Positions 35,663-44,707 of a stretch of 64,000 nucleotides of DNA are shown here, piece by piece. Origin of the DNA: JAAZKA01 sp034926225 (GTDB taxonomy: Bacteria; Bacillota; Clostridia; Oscillospirales; QAMX01); NCBI GenBank assembly GCA_034926225.1, contig JAYFRF010000013.1:62001-126000 (forward strand). Direction: 5' to 3'. Position numbers and translations under genes: made by a program. Below the pieces are notes generated by a model, which ran no database searches, was not told the origin of the DNA, and saw nothing but the letters and a program-made list of their open reading frames with translations. Each line of letters begins with the position of its first letter. Position 1 is the first letter of the stretch.

Positions 35663-36731
35663 AGTACGCGAATCAGGACCGATTATCGTATGCGATAACC
35701 TCGTGAAGATCTACAAAACGAAGGATTTAGAGGTTGTCGCCTTACAGGGGCTGGATCTGGAGGTACAGCGCGGGGAGCTGATGGCAATCATTGGCAACTC
35801 GGGTTCCGGCAAGAGTACGCTTCTCAACATGCTCGGCGCGCTCGATAAGCCTTCGGCGGGACTGCTGGAGGTGGACGGACAAAATCTGCTGAAATTTAAC
35901 GAGAAGCAGATATTCCGCTACAAGCGCGAGACGGTTGGCTTTGTGTGGCAGAATAACGCGCGAAACCTTATCCCGTACCTCAACGCCGTCGAGAATGTCG
36001 AGGTTCCGATGATCGTCGACGCGGCGAAGGAAAAGAGGGAGCGCGCGGAGGCCTTAATCGAGATGGTCGGGTTGTCGCACCGGCGGAAGAATAAACTGCG
36101 GGAGCTGTCCGGCGGCGAACAGCAGCGCGTGGCGATTGCCATTGCGCTGGCGAATAACCCCAAGATTCTGCTTGCCGACGAGCCGACGGGCGCGGTCGAT
36201 ACGCGCACGGCCAATAGGCTCTTGGAGCTGATGCGCGAACTCAACGATAAGCTCGGGATTACGGTCATCATCGTCACACATGATCGGCATCTGTCGAGCA
36301 TGGTCGACCGTGTGGTCAATATCCGCGACGGGCGGACGTCGAGCGAATTTATTCGCCGCTCGTACGCGTCTGATTTAAAGGAGCTTTCAAGGAACCTGCC
36401 GCATGAGGAGGTGCCGGAGGACAAAACACATGAAGAATTTGTCGTCCTCGACCGCATCGGCAGAATGCAGATCCCGAAGGACTTCATGGATGCAAACAAC
36501 TTAAAACCCAATGCGCGGTTGCGTTTCGAGTACGAAAACGATAGGTTGATTCTGTCTCCGATGGAGGTAGCGACTCCCGCGGAAGTTGCCGCACGCGACG
36601 CGAACACCGGGGACGAGACAGGACTGCCGAGTGTGGAGGAAGATACGCGGGCGAGCGTGGAGGAGAACGTCGAGACGCAGGATAAAACGTCAAGGAAACG
36701 TCTTTTCTGGCATGAGAAACCCGAAAAATAA
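35649..36731 (+). CDS. ABC transporter ATPase with C-terminal AbrB-like domain
   Basis: TTG 35649 (RBS GGTGAG) overlaps the first ATPase by 14 bases, so translation is coupled. Residues 1-235 form an intact ABC ATPase: GNSGSGKST (49-57), LSGGEQQ (153-159), ILLADEPTGAVD (173-184) and VTHD. After a charged linker, residues 265-303 read VVLDRIGRMQIPKDFM...LKPNARLRFEYENDRLILSP. That matches the AbrB/MazE swapped-hairpin fold, usually a DNA-binding or dimerisation module. A charged, low-complexity tail follows. This fusion is unusual for an exporter ATPase and may regulate it or bind nucleic acid. Confidence 0.85.
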   Translation: MEQTKVRESGPIIVCDNLVKIYKTKDLEVVALQGLDLEVQRGELMAIIGNSGSGKSTLLNMLGALDKPSAGLLEVDGQNLLKFNEKQIFRYKRETVGFVWQNNARNLIPYLNAVENVEVPMIVDAAKEKRERAEALIEMVGLSHRRKNKLRELSGGEQQRVAIAIALANNPKILLADEPTGAVDTRTANRLLELMRELNDKLGITVIIVTHDRHLSSMVDRVVNIRDGRTSSEFIRRSYASDLKELSRNLPHEEVPEDKTHEEFVVLDRIGRMQIPKDFMDANNLKPNARLRFEYENDRLILSPMEVATPAEVAARDANTGDETGLPSVEEDTRASVEENVETQDKTSRKRLFWHEKPEK

Positions 36732-37009
36732 CGTCGAGAAAGCAGAGGTGACAAGTTTTGGACACAGCGGACGGGAATCGAAGTAGTAAGATTCCTTTGC
36801 AAACTTCAAAACCGCAGGATCAATTCCGTCGCGGGGAATACCGCGATGAAAACCCCCCGTGTGGGTATAATACAAGTAAGCGGCGTGTCCAGACAGAAGT
36901 CGGGGCTTTCTTTGACGTGCTTTCCGCGATAACGGAGAAAACGGGCTAAATGAAAAGGTGTCTCTCCCTATGCGTGTCCGGACAAAACGTCAGCGGAAAG
37001 GACTGGCAT

Positions 37010-38368
37010 ATGGAGAGACTATATACGGATTACGAGCATCTGAAGACGCTGGTGGAGGAGGGTAAATTCCTTCCCCTGCGCCGCGAGCTTCTGGAGATGA
37101 ACGAGATCGACATCGCGGAATTTCTAGAGCAGCTTCCGATGCCGCAGCGCATCATCGTTTTCAGGCTGCTTCCCAAGCAGCTGGCGGCGGACGTGTTCGC
37201 CTATCTCGACTCAGGCGTCCAGACGGAAATCGTACTGGCGATTTCAAACCGGGAGCTTTATACCCTCGTCGACGGCATGTACGTGGACGATACGGTGGAT
37301 TTTTTGGAGGAGGTTCCGGCAAACGTCGTACGGCGCGTGATGGCGGTGGCCGACCGGGAGACGCGGGAAACGATCAATAAGTTTTTGCAGTATCCGGAGA
37401 ACTCGGCGGGGTCGATTATGACGTCGGAGATGATGGAGCTGCACGACCGCTATACAGTAGCGCAGGCGATGACGCAGATTCGCACCAGCGGTGAAGACCG
37501 TGAGACGATTTACATCTGTTACTGTATCTCGGACAGCCGTAGGCTTGTCGGCACGGTCGAGCTGCGCGACCTGATCTTCCATGAACCGGAGGAAATATTG
37601 CGCGACATCATGGACGCAGACAATGCGCTCATTTGCGTGAACACGCACGACGATCAGGAGAAGGTCGCGGACATCGCCAGACATTACGACCTGTTGTCGG
37701 TGCCGGTTACGGATAACGAGGGCAGGCTCGTCGGCATCGTAACGATTGACGATATCGTCGATATCATAGAGGACGAGAACACGGAAGACCTCGAACGCAT
37801 GGCGTTGATGCAGCCGGCGGATGACACATACCTGAAAACCGGCGTCTTTACGATGTTCAGAAACCGTATCGTGTGGCTGGCGATTCTGATGGTTTCCGCG
37901 ACGTTTACTGGGATCATCATCGAAGGGTTTGAGTCTGCTTTGGCGGCTATGGCGGGACTGACGGCGGCGATACCGATGCTGATGGACACCGGCGGCAACT
38001 CGGGGAATCAGGCCTCGACGTTGGTCATCCGAGGACTCGCATTGGGCGAAATTCGCATCAGAGATTATATCAAGGTTGTGTGGAAGGAGCTTCGCGTCAG
38101 CGTTCTTTGCGGCGCGGCGCTTGCGGCGATCAACTTTCTGCGAATGCTGATTATCGGCACGCACAATATTCCGATGATTCTCGTCGTCTGCGGCGCGATG
38201 TTCTGCGCGGTCGTATTCGCGAAGATCGTCGGCAGCTCGCTGCCGATTCTGGCGAAACTCATCCATCTCGATCCGGCTCTCATGGCGGGGCCGATGATTA
38301 CCACCATAGTGGACGCGGTGACGCTGCTGATCTATTTCTTCCTCGCGCAGACATTCCTTTTCGTCTGA
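37010..38368 (+). CDS. mgtE: Magnesium transporter MgtE
   Basis: 452 residues from ATG 37010 (RBS GGAAAGGA; an in-frame ATG at 36950 lacks a good site). It has an N-terminal MgtE-N helical domain (EFLEQLPMPQRIIVFRLLPKQLAADVFAYLD), two CBS domains (SAGSIMTSEMMELHDRYTVAQAM and the IVTIDDIVDIIEDENTED region), then five membrane helices with the Mg-selective segment AAIPMLMDTGGNSGNQAS. CBS domains gate it by cytosolic Mg. No M-box was recognised upstream. Confidence 0.96.
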   Translation: MERLYTDYEHLKTLVEEGKFLPLRRELLEMNEIDIAEFLEQLPMPQRIIVFRLLPKQLAADVFAYLDSGVQTEIVLAISNRELYTLVDGMYVDDTVDFLEEVPANVVRRVMAVADRETRETINKFLQYPENSAGSIMTSEMMELHDRYTVAQAMTQIRTSGEDRETIYICYCISDSRRLVGTVELRDLIFHEPEEILRDIMDADNALICVNTHDDQEKVADIARHYDLLSVPVTDNEGRLVGIVTIDDIVDIIEDENTEDLERMALMQPADDTYLKTGVFTMFRNRIVWLAILMVSATFTGIIIEGFESALAAMAGLTAAIPMLMDTGGNSGNQASTLVIRGLALGEIRIRDYIKVVWKELRVSVLCGAALAAINFLRMLIIGTHNIPMILVVCGAMFCAVVFAKIVGSSLPILAKLIHLDPALMAGPMITTIVDAVTLLIYFFLAQTFLFV

Positions 38369-38398
38369 CGGATTTTTAACAGACAAAGGATAAAAAAT

Positions 38399-38437
38399 AA
38401 CCGTGGAGTATCGCGTATGGCGATGCTCCACGGTTTT
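38399..38437. terminator. Bidirectional terminator between convergent genes
   Basis: A 16-bp stem with one mismatch (AACCGTGGAGTATCGC / GCGATGCTCCACGGTT), a GTATG loop and flanking A and T runs, between mgtE and the GH20 gene. Confidence 0.92.
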
Positions 38438-38444
38438 CCTTGTT

Positions 38445-40784
38445 TTAATGGATGGCGGTGATACCGGCGAGGATCAGAATGGCAGCGTCGGTTTGCGCGG
38501 CGTCATAGCGTACCGATGCGATGACGCGGGACGGGTCGGGATTTTCCCAGACGAAGCCACAGATCAGTGTATCACGCCCCGAGGAATCCTTACCTTCCCG
38601 CGTCGGATCGGCGCGCCAGGTACCGACATAGCCCTGATGCCGGTAGTACTGCTGCGGTAAAGGATCCGCATAACGGCGGTCCCACGCGAGGACGTTGCCG
38701 TTGTACTCGACAGGGATGGATTCCGTGCCGCCGTCGGCATAGCGGATGGTATACGCACCGATGACGGGCAGCGGCTGCCAGGCGATGCGGGGGAGGTTCC
38801 ACAGGGTTGTGTGTTCGAAAACCAAACGGCGGCAGGTGCCGTTCACGAAAACTTCCGCGCCGTCCGCGGGAATGGCGGCTGGAGCGAGATCGAGCAGCGC
38901 GGCGGGAAGTGCGGCGCGGTCGCCGTCCGGCAGCGGGAGCGCGGTTTTTACGGCTGGAACGGTACGGGATACGCCGCGGATGAGGTCGCGGAGCGCAGGC
39001 TGGAGCCGGGAGGCGAGCAGGTGCGAGTAGGTGACGCGCTGCCCTTCGTCATAGGCGGGGTTCCAGAGCATCTCGGCGGTGTAGAGGAGATCCCAGAACT
39101 TTCCCTTTTTCGCGAGGGTGTATTCGTCGAGACGGCACCAGGTGGAGACCTGTCCGCCGAGCATATGCGGTTTGGCGGCACGGGCGGTGTAGCGCGGATA
39201 ATGCGAGGAATAGAGGTTGCCCATCAGGACTTTGTAACCGGAGGAGAGAAGACGGTCTTCTATGTCAGAATCAAAGTGGAAGTACCAGACAAAGTCCAAA
39301 AGCACGATATCACGCGGCAGACGGGTAATCGCAAGCGGTGTCCCATACCGCATGGTGGGATGGAGCATGTCTGCCCAGATCATCATGCGCAGACCCTTGC
39401 GTGCGAGGTAGTCGTGCATCGCGGTGACATGCTTACAGTATAAATCGGCGCGGTCGAGGTCTTTGCAGCGGGGGCAGACGCCGACCTGATAGATCTCGTC
39501 GTGTCCCATATGGACAAAGTGCTGAGGGCTGGCGACGTCGACAATCTCGTCGATCAGGTCGTAAATAATGCGATAGCTTTCCTCGAGTGAGGGGCAGTAG
39601 CAGTGTGCGTAGAATTCAGGCGGACGGGCGTCCTCACCGCGTGTATCGCCGACAATATTGGTGCGGTCTTCCCGTTCGGCAATTTCAGGATGGGCATAGG
39701 TAATGTACTGGACATGGCCGAAACTTTGCACCTCGGGAATGATCTCGAAGCCAAAATCCCGCGCATAGCCGAGGAAGGCGCGCACCTCGTCCTTTTCAAG
39801 CAGTTCGCCGCCCGCGACCATCTCGCCATGCGGGAAGGGCGGCTGACGGTGTTCTTTGCTCGCACGGTTGCCTTCCAGCCACGCGGCTGAGATTTCCGGG
39901 TGACTGTCAAAGCGCATGCCGCCCGCAAATTCAATGAATAGCTGGTTATATCGCATGGGGATGAGGACATAACGAATGAGACGGCGGGCGAAACCCAGCT
40001 CGCTGCGCGGCGGTAACCCGAAATGGAAGCCGCGCATGGGTTTGTAGGGTACGTCATCGATGCTACAGAGAGTAAAATTGCCCGCGTCGCCGCAGGATAG
40101 CAGCGTTTCGATCGCATACAGGAGCGGAAGCCTTGCGCCGGCGGTTAAGGTCACGCCGGTTGAGGTGATTTCGACGCGATAACGCTCATTTTGATAGCTT
40201 TCGTCGATGCAAAGCGTTACAGGTACGCCGGCAGGGGAGAACCAGTCACCGAAGCGTTCGGGGAGCCGCCCGAGAAGGTAATCGGCGGCAAAAGCGGTGT
40301 CGACGGAGGAGGAAGCCCGAATTTCACCGAGCCGTACGGGAGCGCCGGGGGTGACGGTCAGGCTTTGCGCGGTCGGGAAGACGAAGGGCGCATCGTCCTC
40401 ATACGCGCCGAGAACCTCGGGAGTGGAGAGCGCGATCTTTTTTAAATCCGCGCCGAGCCGCAGTGTAAGCGATTTCGCCGTGACCCCGACAGGTACGGTG
40501 ATCTCCCCGGTCAGCGGTTTGCTGTCACGGGCGTCGAGAATACCGGCGGGTTTGCCGTCGGCGAGAACGAGGGCGGAGTTGATTTCTGCGTCGGGAGCGA
40601 GGGTGAAGCGTACCGCGCCGACAAAGGCTTCCCGCGTAAGCGGGAGCGCGATATCGATACCGGTATCGTAAACGGTATCCCAGTTCCAGGTATAGACGGC
40701 GTTATCCGCAGCATCGGGCGGGAAGGGAAGGGTGGTACCTCGGTGAAAAAAGGCGGGTACGGCGGGCAGACGACCGATGAACAT
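38445..40784 (-). CDS. GH20-type beta-hexosaminidase-like protein
   Basis: 779 residues. After an N-terminal beta region of about 200 residues, a GH20 TIM barrel starts near 245 (YKPMRGFHFGLPPRSELGF). The catalytic block is HMGHDEIY with Asp429-Glu430; GH20 acts by substrate-assisted catalysis using this Asp-Glu pair. Usual members have HxGGDE, so Gly-to-His is a change beside the catalytic pair. No signal peptide, so it may work in the cytosol on imported disaccharides. ATG 40784 follows AAAGGAGA. Confidence 0.9.
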   Translation of the reverse strand: MFIGRLPAVPAFFHRGTTLPFPPDAADNAVYTWNWDTVYDTGIDIALPLTREAFVGAVRFTLAPDAEINSALVLADGKPAGILDARDSKPLTGEITVPVGVTAKSLTLRLGADLKKIALSTPEVLGAYEDDAPFVFPTAQSLTVTPGAPVRLGEIRASSSVDTAFAADYLLGRLPERFGDWFSPAGVPVTLCIDESYQNERYRVEITSTGVTLTAGARLPLLYAIETLLSCGDAGNFTLCSIDDVPYKPMRGFHFGLPPRSELGFARRLIRYVLIPMRYNQLFIEFAGGMRFDSHPEISAAWLEGNRASKEHRQPPFPHGEMVAGGELLEKDEVRAFLGYARDFGFEIIPEVQSFGHVQYITYAHPEIAEREDRTNIVGDTRGEDARPPEFYAHCYCPSLEESYRIIYDLIDEIVDVASPQHFVHMGHDEIYQVGVCPRCKDLDRADLYCKHVTAMHDYLARKGLRMMIWADMLHPTMRYGTPLAITRLPRDIVLLDFVWYFHFDSDIEDRLLSSGYKVLMGNLYSSHYPRYTARAAKPHMLGGQVSTWCRLDEYTLAKKGKFWDLLYTAEMLWNPAYDEGQRVTYSHLLASRLQPALRDLIRGVSRTVPAVKTALPLPDGDRAALPAALLDLAPAAIPADGAEVFVNGTCRRLVFEHTTLWNLPRIAWQPLPVIGAYTIRYADGGTESIPVEYNGNVLAWDRRYADPLPQQYYRHQGYVGTWRADPTREGKDSSGRDTLICGFVWENPDPSRVIASVRYDAAQTDAAILILAGITAIH

Positions 40785-40797
40785 ACGCGGTCTCCTT

Positions 40798-41439
40798 TCA
40801 AGATATAAAATCTTCTATACGGCAGGCGGCGCTGTCCCAGAGAACGAGCAGAGAGCCGCCGCGGACGCTGACGCAAGCGTCGGTATCGGTAAACGAGTTG
40901 CTGACGCCGATGGGAAAGGATGTTTTGACAGTGTAATCGGAAAGAGGGTAGAATAGCCCTTCGAGAGTCACCCCCTGCGCGTTGCCGTCAATCGCAAAGA
41001 CGGAGAGCGTACCGGGACGTGGTTTACGGAAACGTATGGTTTCATCCGTGATGACGGTGGCGGTGATCCCGCCGCCGATCAGGAAGCCGTGCGCTTGGTG
41101 ACGGCGGATAAAGAGCAGCGTCTGGAGGTTTGCGAGCGTATGGTCAAGCCTGCCGCCGACGCCGCCGTAGAGCAGAAAGGTGGTAAATTCACGCCGCAGG
41201 CCTTCCCGTACGGCAAGCAGCATATCGGTATCGTCTTTTTCAACGGGGTGCCGCACAACAGGACCTGCGGGTTCATACCCCAGCGAGTCGAAATCACCGA
41301 CGGAGAGATCGGGGCACCTATGCAGCTTGAGCAGTGTACGGTAGCCGCCGTCCGCCGCGATAACGAATGCGTCGGGGGGAATGTTGACCGGCTCGTCCGG
41401 CGGAAACGCGCCGAAGATACAGCAGACCGGTTTATTCAT
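40798..41439 (-). CDS. thiN: Thiamine pyrophosphokinase
   Basis: 213 residues: ADGGYRTLLKL, SVGDFDSLGYEP, HPVEKDDTDMLLAVREGL and GGVGGRLDHTLANLQTL are the conserved motifs of ThiN (TPK), which transfers pyrophosphate from ATP to thiamine. The C-terminal beta domain (GVSNSFTDTDACVSVRGGSLLVL) binds thiamine. Standard length. Start after TAAGGAGG. Confidence 0.95.
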   Translation of the reverse strand: MNKPVCCIFGAFPPDEPVNIPPDAFVIAADGGYRTLLKLHRCPDLSVGDFDSLGYEPAGPVVRHPVEKDDTDMLLAVREGLRREFTTFLLYGGVGGRLDHTLANLQTLLFIRRHQAHGFLIGGGITATVITDETIRFRKPRPGTLSVFAIDGNAQGVTLEGLFYPLSDYTVKTSFPIGVSNSFTDTDACVSVRGGSLLVLWDSAACRIEDFIS

Positions 41440-41530
41440 AGGAGCTTTTGCCTCCTTACTAAGGGGATACTTCGTAGTATAGCATGGCTAACTCTTTTAT
41501 ACAAGCCCCGTTCCTGCACAAAAGCTGCGA

Positions 41531-43498
41531 TTAAAACTCCGTTTTGGCAAGGATACATGATTGCAGCGCCGGTGACAGCCGGACAAAGTATTCGGAGTAT
41601 CCGCCGACGCGTACGATCAGGCTTTTGTGCCGTTCGGGATGTTCAAGCGCGTCGAGCAGGTCCTCGCGGGACTGGCAGGTGACCTGGAGCTGCATACCGC
41701 CGGCGGCAAAGTAACCAAGCGTCAGCGCCCGGAGCGATGTGGGCAGATAAGTTTTCGCAATCCGCAAATGGAGAACCACCGTACCCGGCGCGTTTTCCTG
41801 ATCCAACGCGGCGCAGCTTAACAGCATCGACGTCGGCCCGCGGGTGTCCTTGCCATGGACGGCGGCGACGGAATCGCAGAGCGGCTCCCCCGCGCGCCGT
41901 CCGTCCGGCGTTGCGGCGACGTTCTGTCCGGCGCCCTCATACGACAGGAATTGTATCGACGATGGCAGAAAAGCGCGTCCGAGATAGGGCGTTTTCCCTT
42001 CGAACATGCCGAAAACGGCATGAGAGAATGCGTGTGCAAAACGATCCGCCTCGGGCGCGTTGACACCAAAATGCGGATACATGCGGAGTTTCCGATAAAA
42101 TGCTTCCCCACCCTCGTCCAGAAGGTTCAGAAACGTTTTCGCGGTGAAATCATGCCGCTCAAAGACCGCCGCGCGTACAGCCAGCAGCGAGTCAACTGTA
42201 TTGATCAGTCCCGCGAGATTGACAATCGACCACGCATACCGCGCACCGCCCGCGTTGTAGTCTTTTCCCCGGTCGATACAGTCGTCGATAAGCAGCGAAC
42301 GCATCGGCTGCGGACGGAGGCTCTCCCGCGCCCCGCGGAAACGGCTTACGGCATCGCAGGTTTCCGCAACCGTCTTTTCAACGAGCCGCAGATATCCGCG
42401 ATAGAATTCGTCAAAATCTGCAGAGCCGGGCAGACTCTCCCGAAGGTAATTTGCGAAAAGAAGCGCCAGATTAACGCCCGCGTCGAGCGAGCCGACGTTT
42501 GATAACCCTGCGAACATCGTTTCCGTACAGCCACCGCCGCAGAAACGAAGCCGATCCTCCGCCGGGATGTCAGGGAAGCGTTCCCGAAGCATCCGCTGGT
42601 ACATCGCCTCGTGATAAAGAGCCGGATTTCCGCCGCCGTCGAGAATATTCGAGAGCGCGGCGTCCCAGATCTCGTCCGGTATGTCGTCGGTCACCCGCAG
42701 TTCGGTATTCGGACGGCGAAGCCCCCGCAGCGCCTGTAAGCATAAAAGCGTCAGCCGGCTGTAGTCCGGCCCCAGCGCCATCGTCCACGCCTCGTTGTCG
42801 TCGACGTTACGGAAAAACACGCGCAGCGTCTCCCCGATATCCTCCCCTTGATCATACGGCGCAAGCTCCGCGTCTACGCGTCCCGGATTGTCACAGCCGT
42901 CGAGGTAGAAGACGAAGTTGCGGCAGACCAGCGCTTCATACAGCGTCCGAGCGGGATGGAAAGGAACCTGCTGGAGCGCCGCGATCAGTGCGGAGGGCGC
43001 GCCCGTGTTCCGCAGATACGCGAGGCTGCGCGTATGGAAATCCCGTATCCCGCACAGCAGTTCCCCGAGACCGTCGCGCATATCCTCATCGGCAATCTGC
43101 CGCACGCGCGTCTCATAGGCGCAAAGCCCTTCCTTCGCGACCCGTTCGTAGTTGGGAATCGAATGCGTATATCCTGCGCCGGCTACGTTATGCGGCGCGG
43201 GCGGCAGCGGAAGCGTCGGTATCCCCTCCGCGACGAGCCGCGCGGCGTCAGGACTCTTTTCCTCAAGCGTTCGCTCGTTAATCGAAACGGTATAGCTGTA
43301 GGATGGGCGCACCGCGCAGAAGGAGGGCTGTCTGCCTGACGGATATAAACCTCCCGCCGCATCCGTACAGGGCAGCGCCTCGAGATACCGTCGGTGCGCG
43401 CGGGCATAACGATAGAATAGTCCGCGATCCGGCGCTTCAAAAAAGCCTGCAGCGTACGGCTCGTCGATTTTCATAAAAAAAGCCGCGGTCTCATTCAT
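41531..43498 (-). CDS. Short glycyl radical enzyme (eliminase-type)
   Basis: 655 residues, clearly below the usual 780-850 of pyruvate formate-lyase and glycerol dehydratase types. The catalytic Cys lies in GGGCTE (Cys324-Thr325-Glu326), matching the GCxE motif of glycyl-radical eliminases (glycerol/diol dehydratase, choline lyase) rather than the Cys-Cys pair of PFL. The C-terminal radical loop reads RVGGYSEYF with radical Gly633. Conserved blocks include SRFRGARESL and GAGQNVAATPDGRRAGEPL. No radical-SAM activase is seen nearby. Substrate unknown. Start after AAGGGG. Strictly anaerobic. Confidence 0.9.
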   Translation of the reverse strand: MNETAAFFMKIDEPYAAGFFEAPDRGLFYRYARAHRRYLEALPCTDAAGGLYPSGRQPSFCAVRPSYSYTVSINERTLEEKSPDAARLVAEGIPTLPLPPAPHNVAGAGYTHSIPNYERVAKEGLCAYETRVRQIADEDMRDGLGELLCGIRDFHTRSLAYLRNTGAPSALIAALQQVPFHPARTLYEALVCRNFVFYLDGCDNPGRVDAELAPYDQGEDIGETLRVFFRNVDDNEAWTMALGPDYSRLTLLCLQALRGLRRPNTELRVTDDIPDEIWDAALSNILDGGGNPALYHEAMYQRMLRERFPDIPAEDRLRFCGGGCTETMFAGLSNVGSLDAGVNLALLFANYLRESLPGSADFDEFYRGYLRLVEKTVAETCDAVSRFRGARESLRPQPMRSLLIDDCIDRGKDYNAGGARYAWSIVNLAGLINTVDSLLAVRAAVFERHDFTAKTFLNLLDEGGEAFYRKLRMYPHFGVNAPEADRFAHAFSHAVFGMFEGKTPYLGRAFLPSSIQFLSYEGAGQNVAATPDGRRAGEPLCDSVAAVHGKDTRGPTSMLLSCAALDQENAPGTVVLHLRIAKTYLPTSLRALTLGYFAAGGMQLQVTCQSREDLLDALEHPERHKSLIVRVGGYSEYFVRLSPALQSCILAKTEF

Positions 43499-43707
43499 GG
43501 GATATCCCCTTAAAACTTGTTATATTTGGCACTATATCACAAATTACAAACAATGTCAACTTTGATTCTTGTTGTTCAAAACGGTTATTTGTCCGCCATC
43601 TCTTGCTAGCAGGTTACTGGAAATGAAAAAAGGGATGTATCCATAGAGACGCCGCTATCGCGAAATAAAATGAAAATAGGAATATTTCCGTTAAGGGAAT
43701 AGATTAT

Positions 43708-43748
43708 GCCCCGCGCTCCAACCCTGACAGCCGGGAGGAACGCGGGGC
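43708..43748 (-). terminator. Hairpin after the spore protein gene
   Basis: A 12-bp stem with one mismatch (GCCCCGCGCTCC / GGAACGCGGGGC) but no T-run. Likely an mRNA 3' end or stability structure. Confidence 0.5.
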
Positions 43749-43766
43749 TTATTCATCTATTTGCGA

Positions 43767-43958
43767 TTACTTCATCGAGTTCTCGTAGGACTCGATCATT
43801 TTCTTGACCATCTGGCCGCCGACAGAACCAGCCTGCTTCGAGGTCAGATCGCCGTTGTATCCCTGCTTGATATTGACGCCTACTTCGGAAGCGGATTCCA
43901 TCTTGAACTTATCGAGCGCTTCACGGGCAGCGGGAACGAGATTCGTCTTACTCGCCAT
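43767..43958 (-). CDS. Alpha/beta-type small acid-soluble spore protein (SASP)
   Basis: 63 residues: MASKTNLVPAAREALDKFKM, then ESASEVGV, then GYNGDLTSKQAGSVGGQMVKKMI. The E-S-A-S-E stretch is the GPR protease cleavage region. Such proteins coat DNA in the dormant spore and protect it from UV. This is direct evidence for an endospore-forming host. A sigma-G-like promoter lies upstream. Confidence 0.95.
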   Translation of the reverse strand: MASKTNLVPAAREALDKFKMESASEVGVNIKQGYNGDLTSKQAGSVGGQMVKKMIESYENSMK

Positions 43959-44026
43959 TGTAGTGAACTCCTTTAGGTTTTATTCGAATGTTTCAGTTGT
44001 TCGCGGCCATCTCTTTACCGCATCTA

Positions 44027-44055
44027 TAGAATGCCCGTGAAATCGTGCGTGATAC
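44027..44055 (-). promoter_or_regulatory. Sigma-G-like promoter of the spore protein gene
   Basis: Minus strand: GTATC (44051-44055), a 17-bp spacer, CATTCTA (44027-44033). The -10 matches the forespore consensus CATnnTA and the -35 matches GnATR in 4 of 5 positions. About 70 bases upstream of the SASP ATG. Confidence 0.6.
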
Positions 44056-44226
44056 AAGGCAGTTTTTGGCTGCACAATGATTGATTCAAATAATATGCGG
44101 CAAAAACGTGTGTAAAATGAGCGGAAGACGATGAAAACAAAAGAAGTTTCAGCGGATCATGTAAATTTGAAAAAAGATAACAGGAATATAAAATAATGCC
44201 GTATGAAAATGAAATCCTGTACGGGC

Positions 44227-44264
44227 AAAAACATAACCACGCGTTTTTACGCGTGGTTATGTTT
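44227..44264 (-). terminator. Terminator of the acetyltransferase gene
   Basis: Perfect 16-bp arms (AAACATAACCACGCGT / ACGCGTGGTTATGTTT) and, on the minus strand, a following T-run, just 3' of the gene at 44270. Confidence 0.9.
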
Positions 44265-44269
44265 ACATA

Positions 44270-44701
44270 TTATATCATTTTTCGCATAGGAACCAGACGC
44301 AGTTCGGGCCGTCCGAATTCTTCGTCGTAGACGGTGTAGCCGCAGGACTGATAAAAATGCAGCGCATACATCCGCGCATCGAGCACGAGAATACGGACTC
44401 CCTTCGCGCGCGCGAAATCCTCGGCATAGGTCATCAGCGCGTGACCGATACCGGTGCCGCGCAGCGCGGGAAGGGTGGCAACCTGATTGACATGAAATTG
44501 CGTTTCGGATTCCGGACGCAGCATCAGTGTGCCGATCATGTTGCCGGTATCGTCAAAGGCGGCGATATGGAAGAAGTCCTTTTCCTCACGTAAGTCGCGC
44601 TCAAAAACCGTTGCGCCGACGGGCAGGCATAGAAGCTCGTTGCGCATGGCGATGGCCGCCGCATAGTCCATGCTGCCCCAGAGCAGTTCACGGATAACCA
44701 T
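44270..44701 (-). CDS. GNAT-family N-acetyltransferase (ElaA-like)
   Basis: 143 residues: IGTLMLRPES, the acetyl-CoA loop VATLPALRGTGIGHALMTYAE and ALHFYQSCGYTVYDEEF. The substrate is unknown; ElaA-type proteins are small cytosolic acetyltransferases. It starts 6 bases after the stop of the upstream oxidoreductase and shares its transcript. Confidence 0.92.
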   Translation of the reverse strand: MVIRELLWGSMDYAAAIAMRNELLCLPVGATVFERDLREEKDFFHIAAFDDTGNMIGTLMLRPESETQFHVNQVATLPALRGTGIGHALMTYAEDFARAKGVRILVLDARMYALHFYQSCGYTVYDEEFGRPELRLVPMRKMI

Positions 44702-44707
44702 GGGTAC

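Noticed and set aside
36732..37009. Possible M-box magnesium riboswitch before mgtE
   Set aside because: The conserved M-box core sequence was not found; only a TATAAT with poor -35 near 36866.
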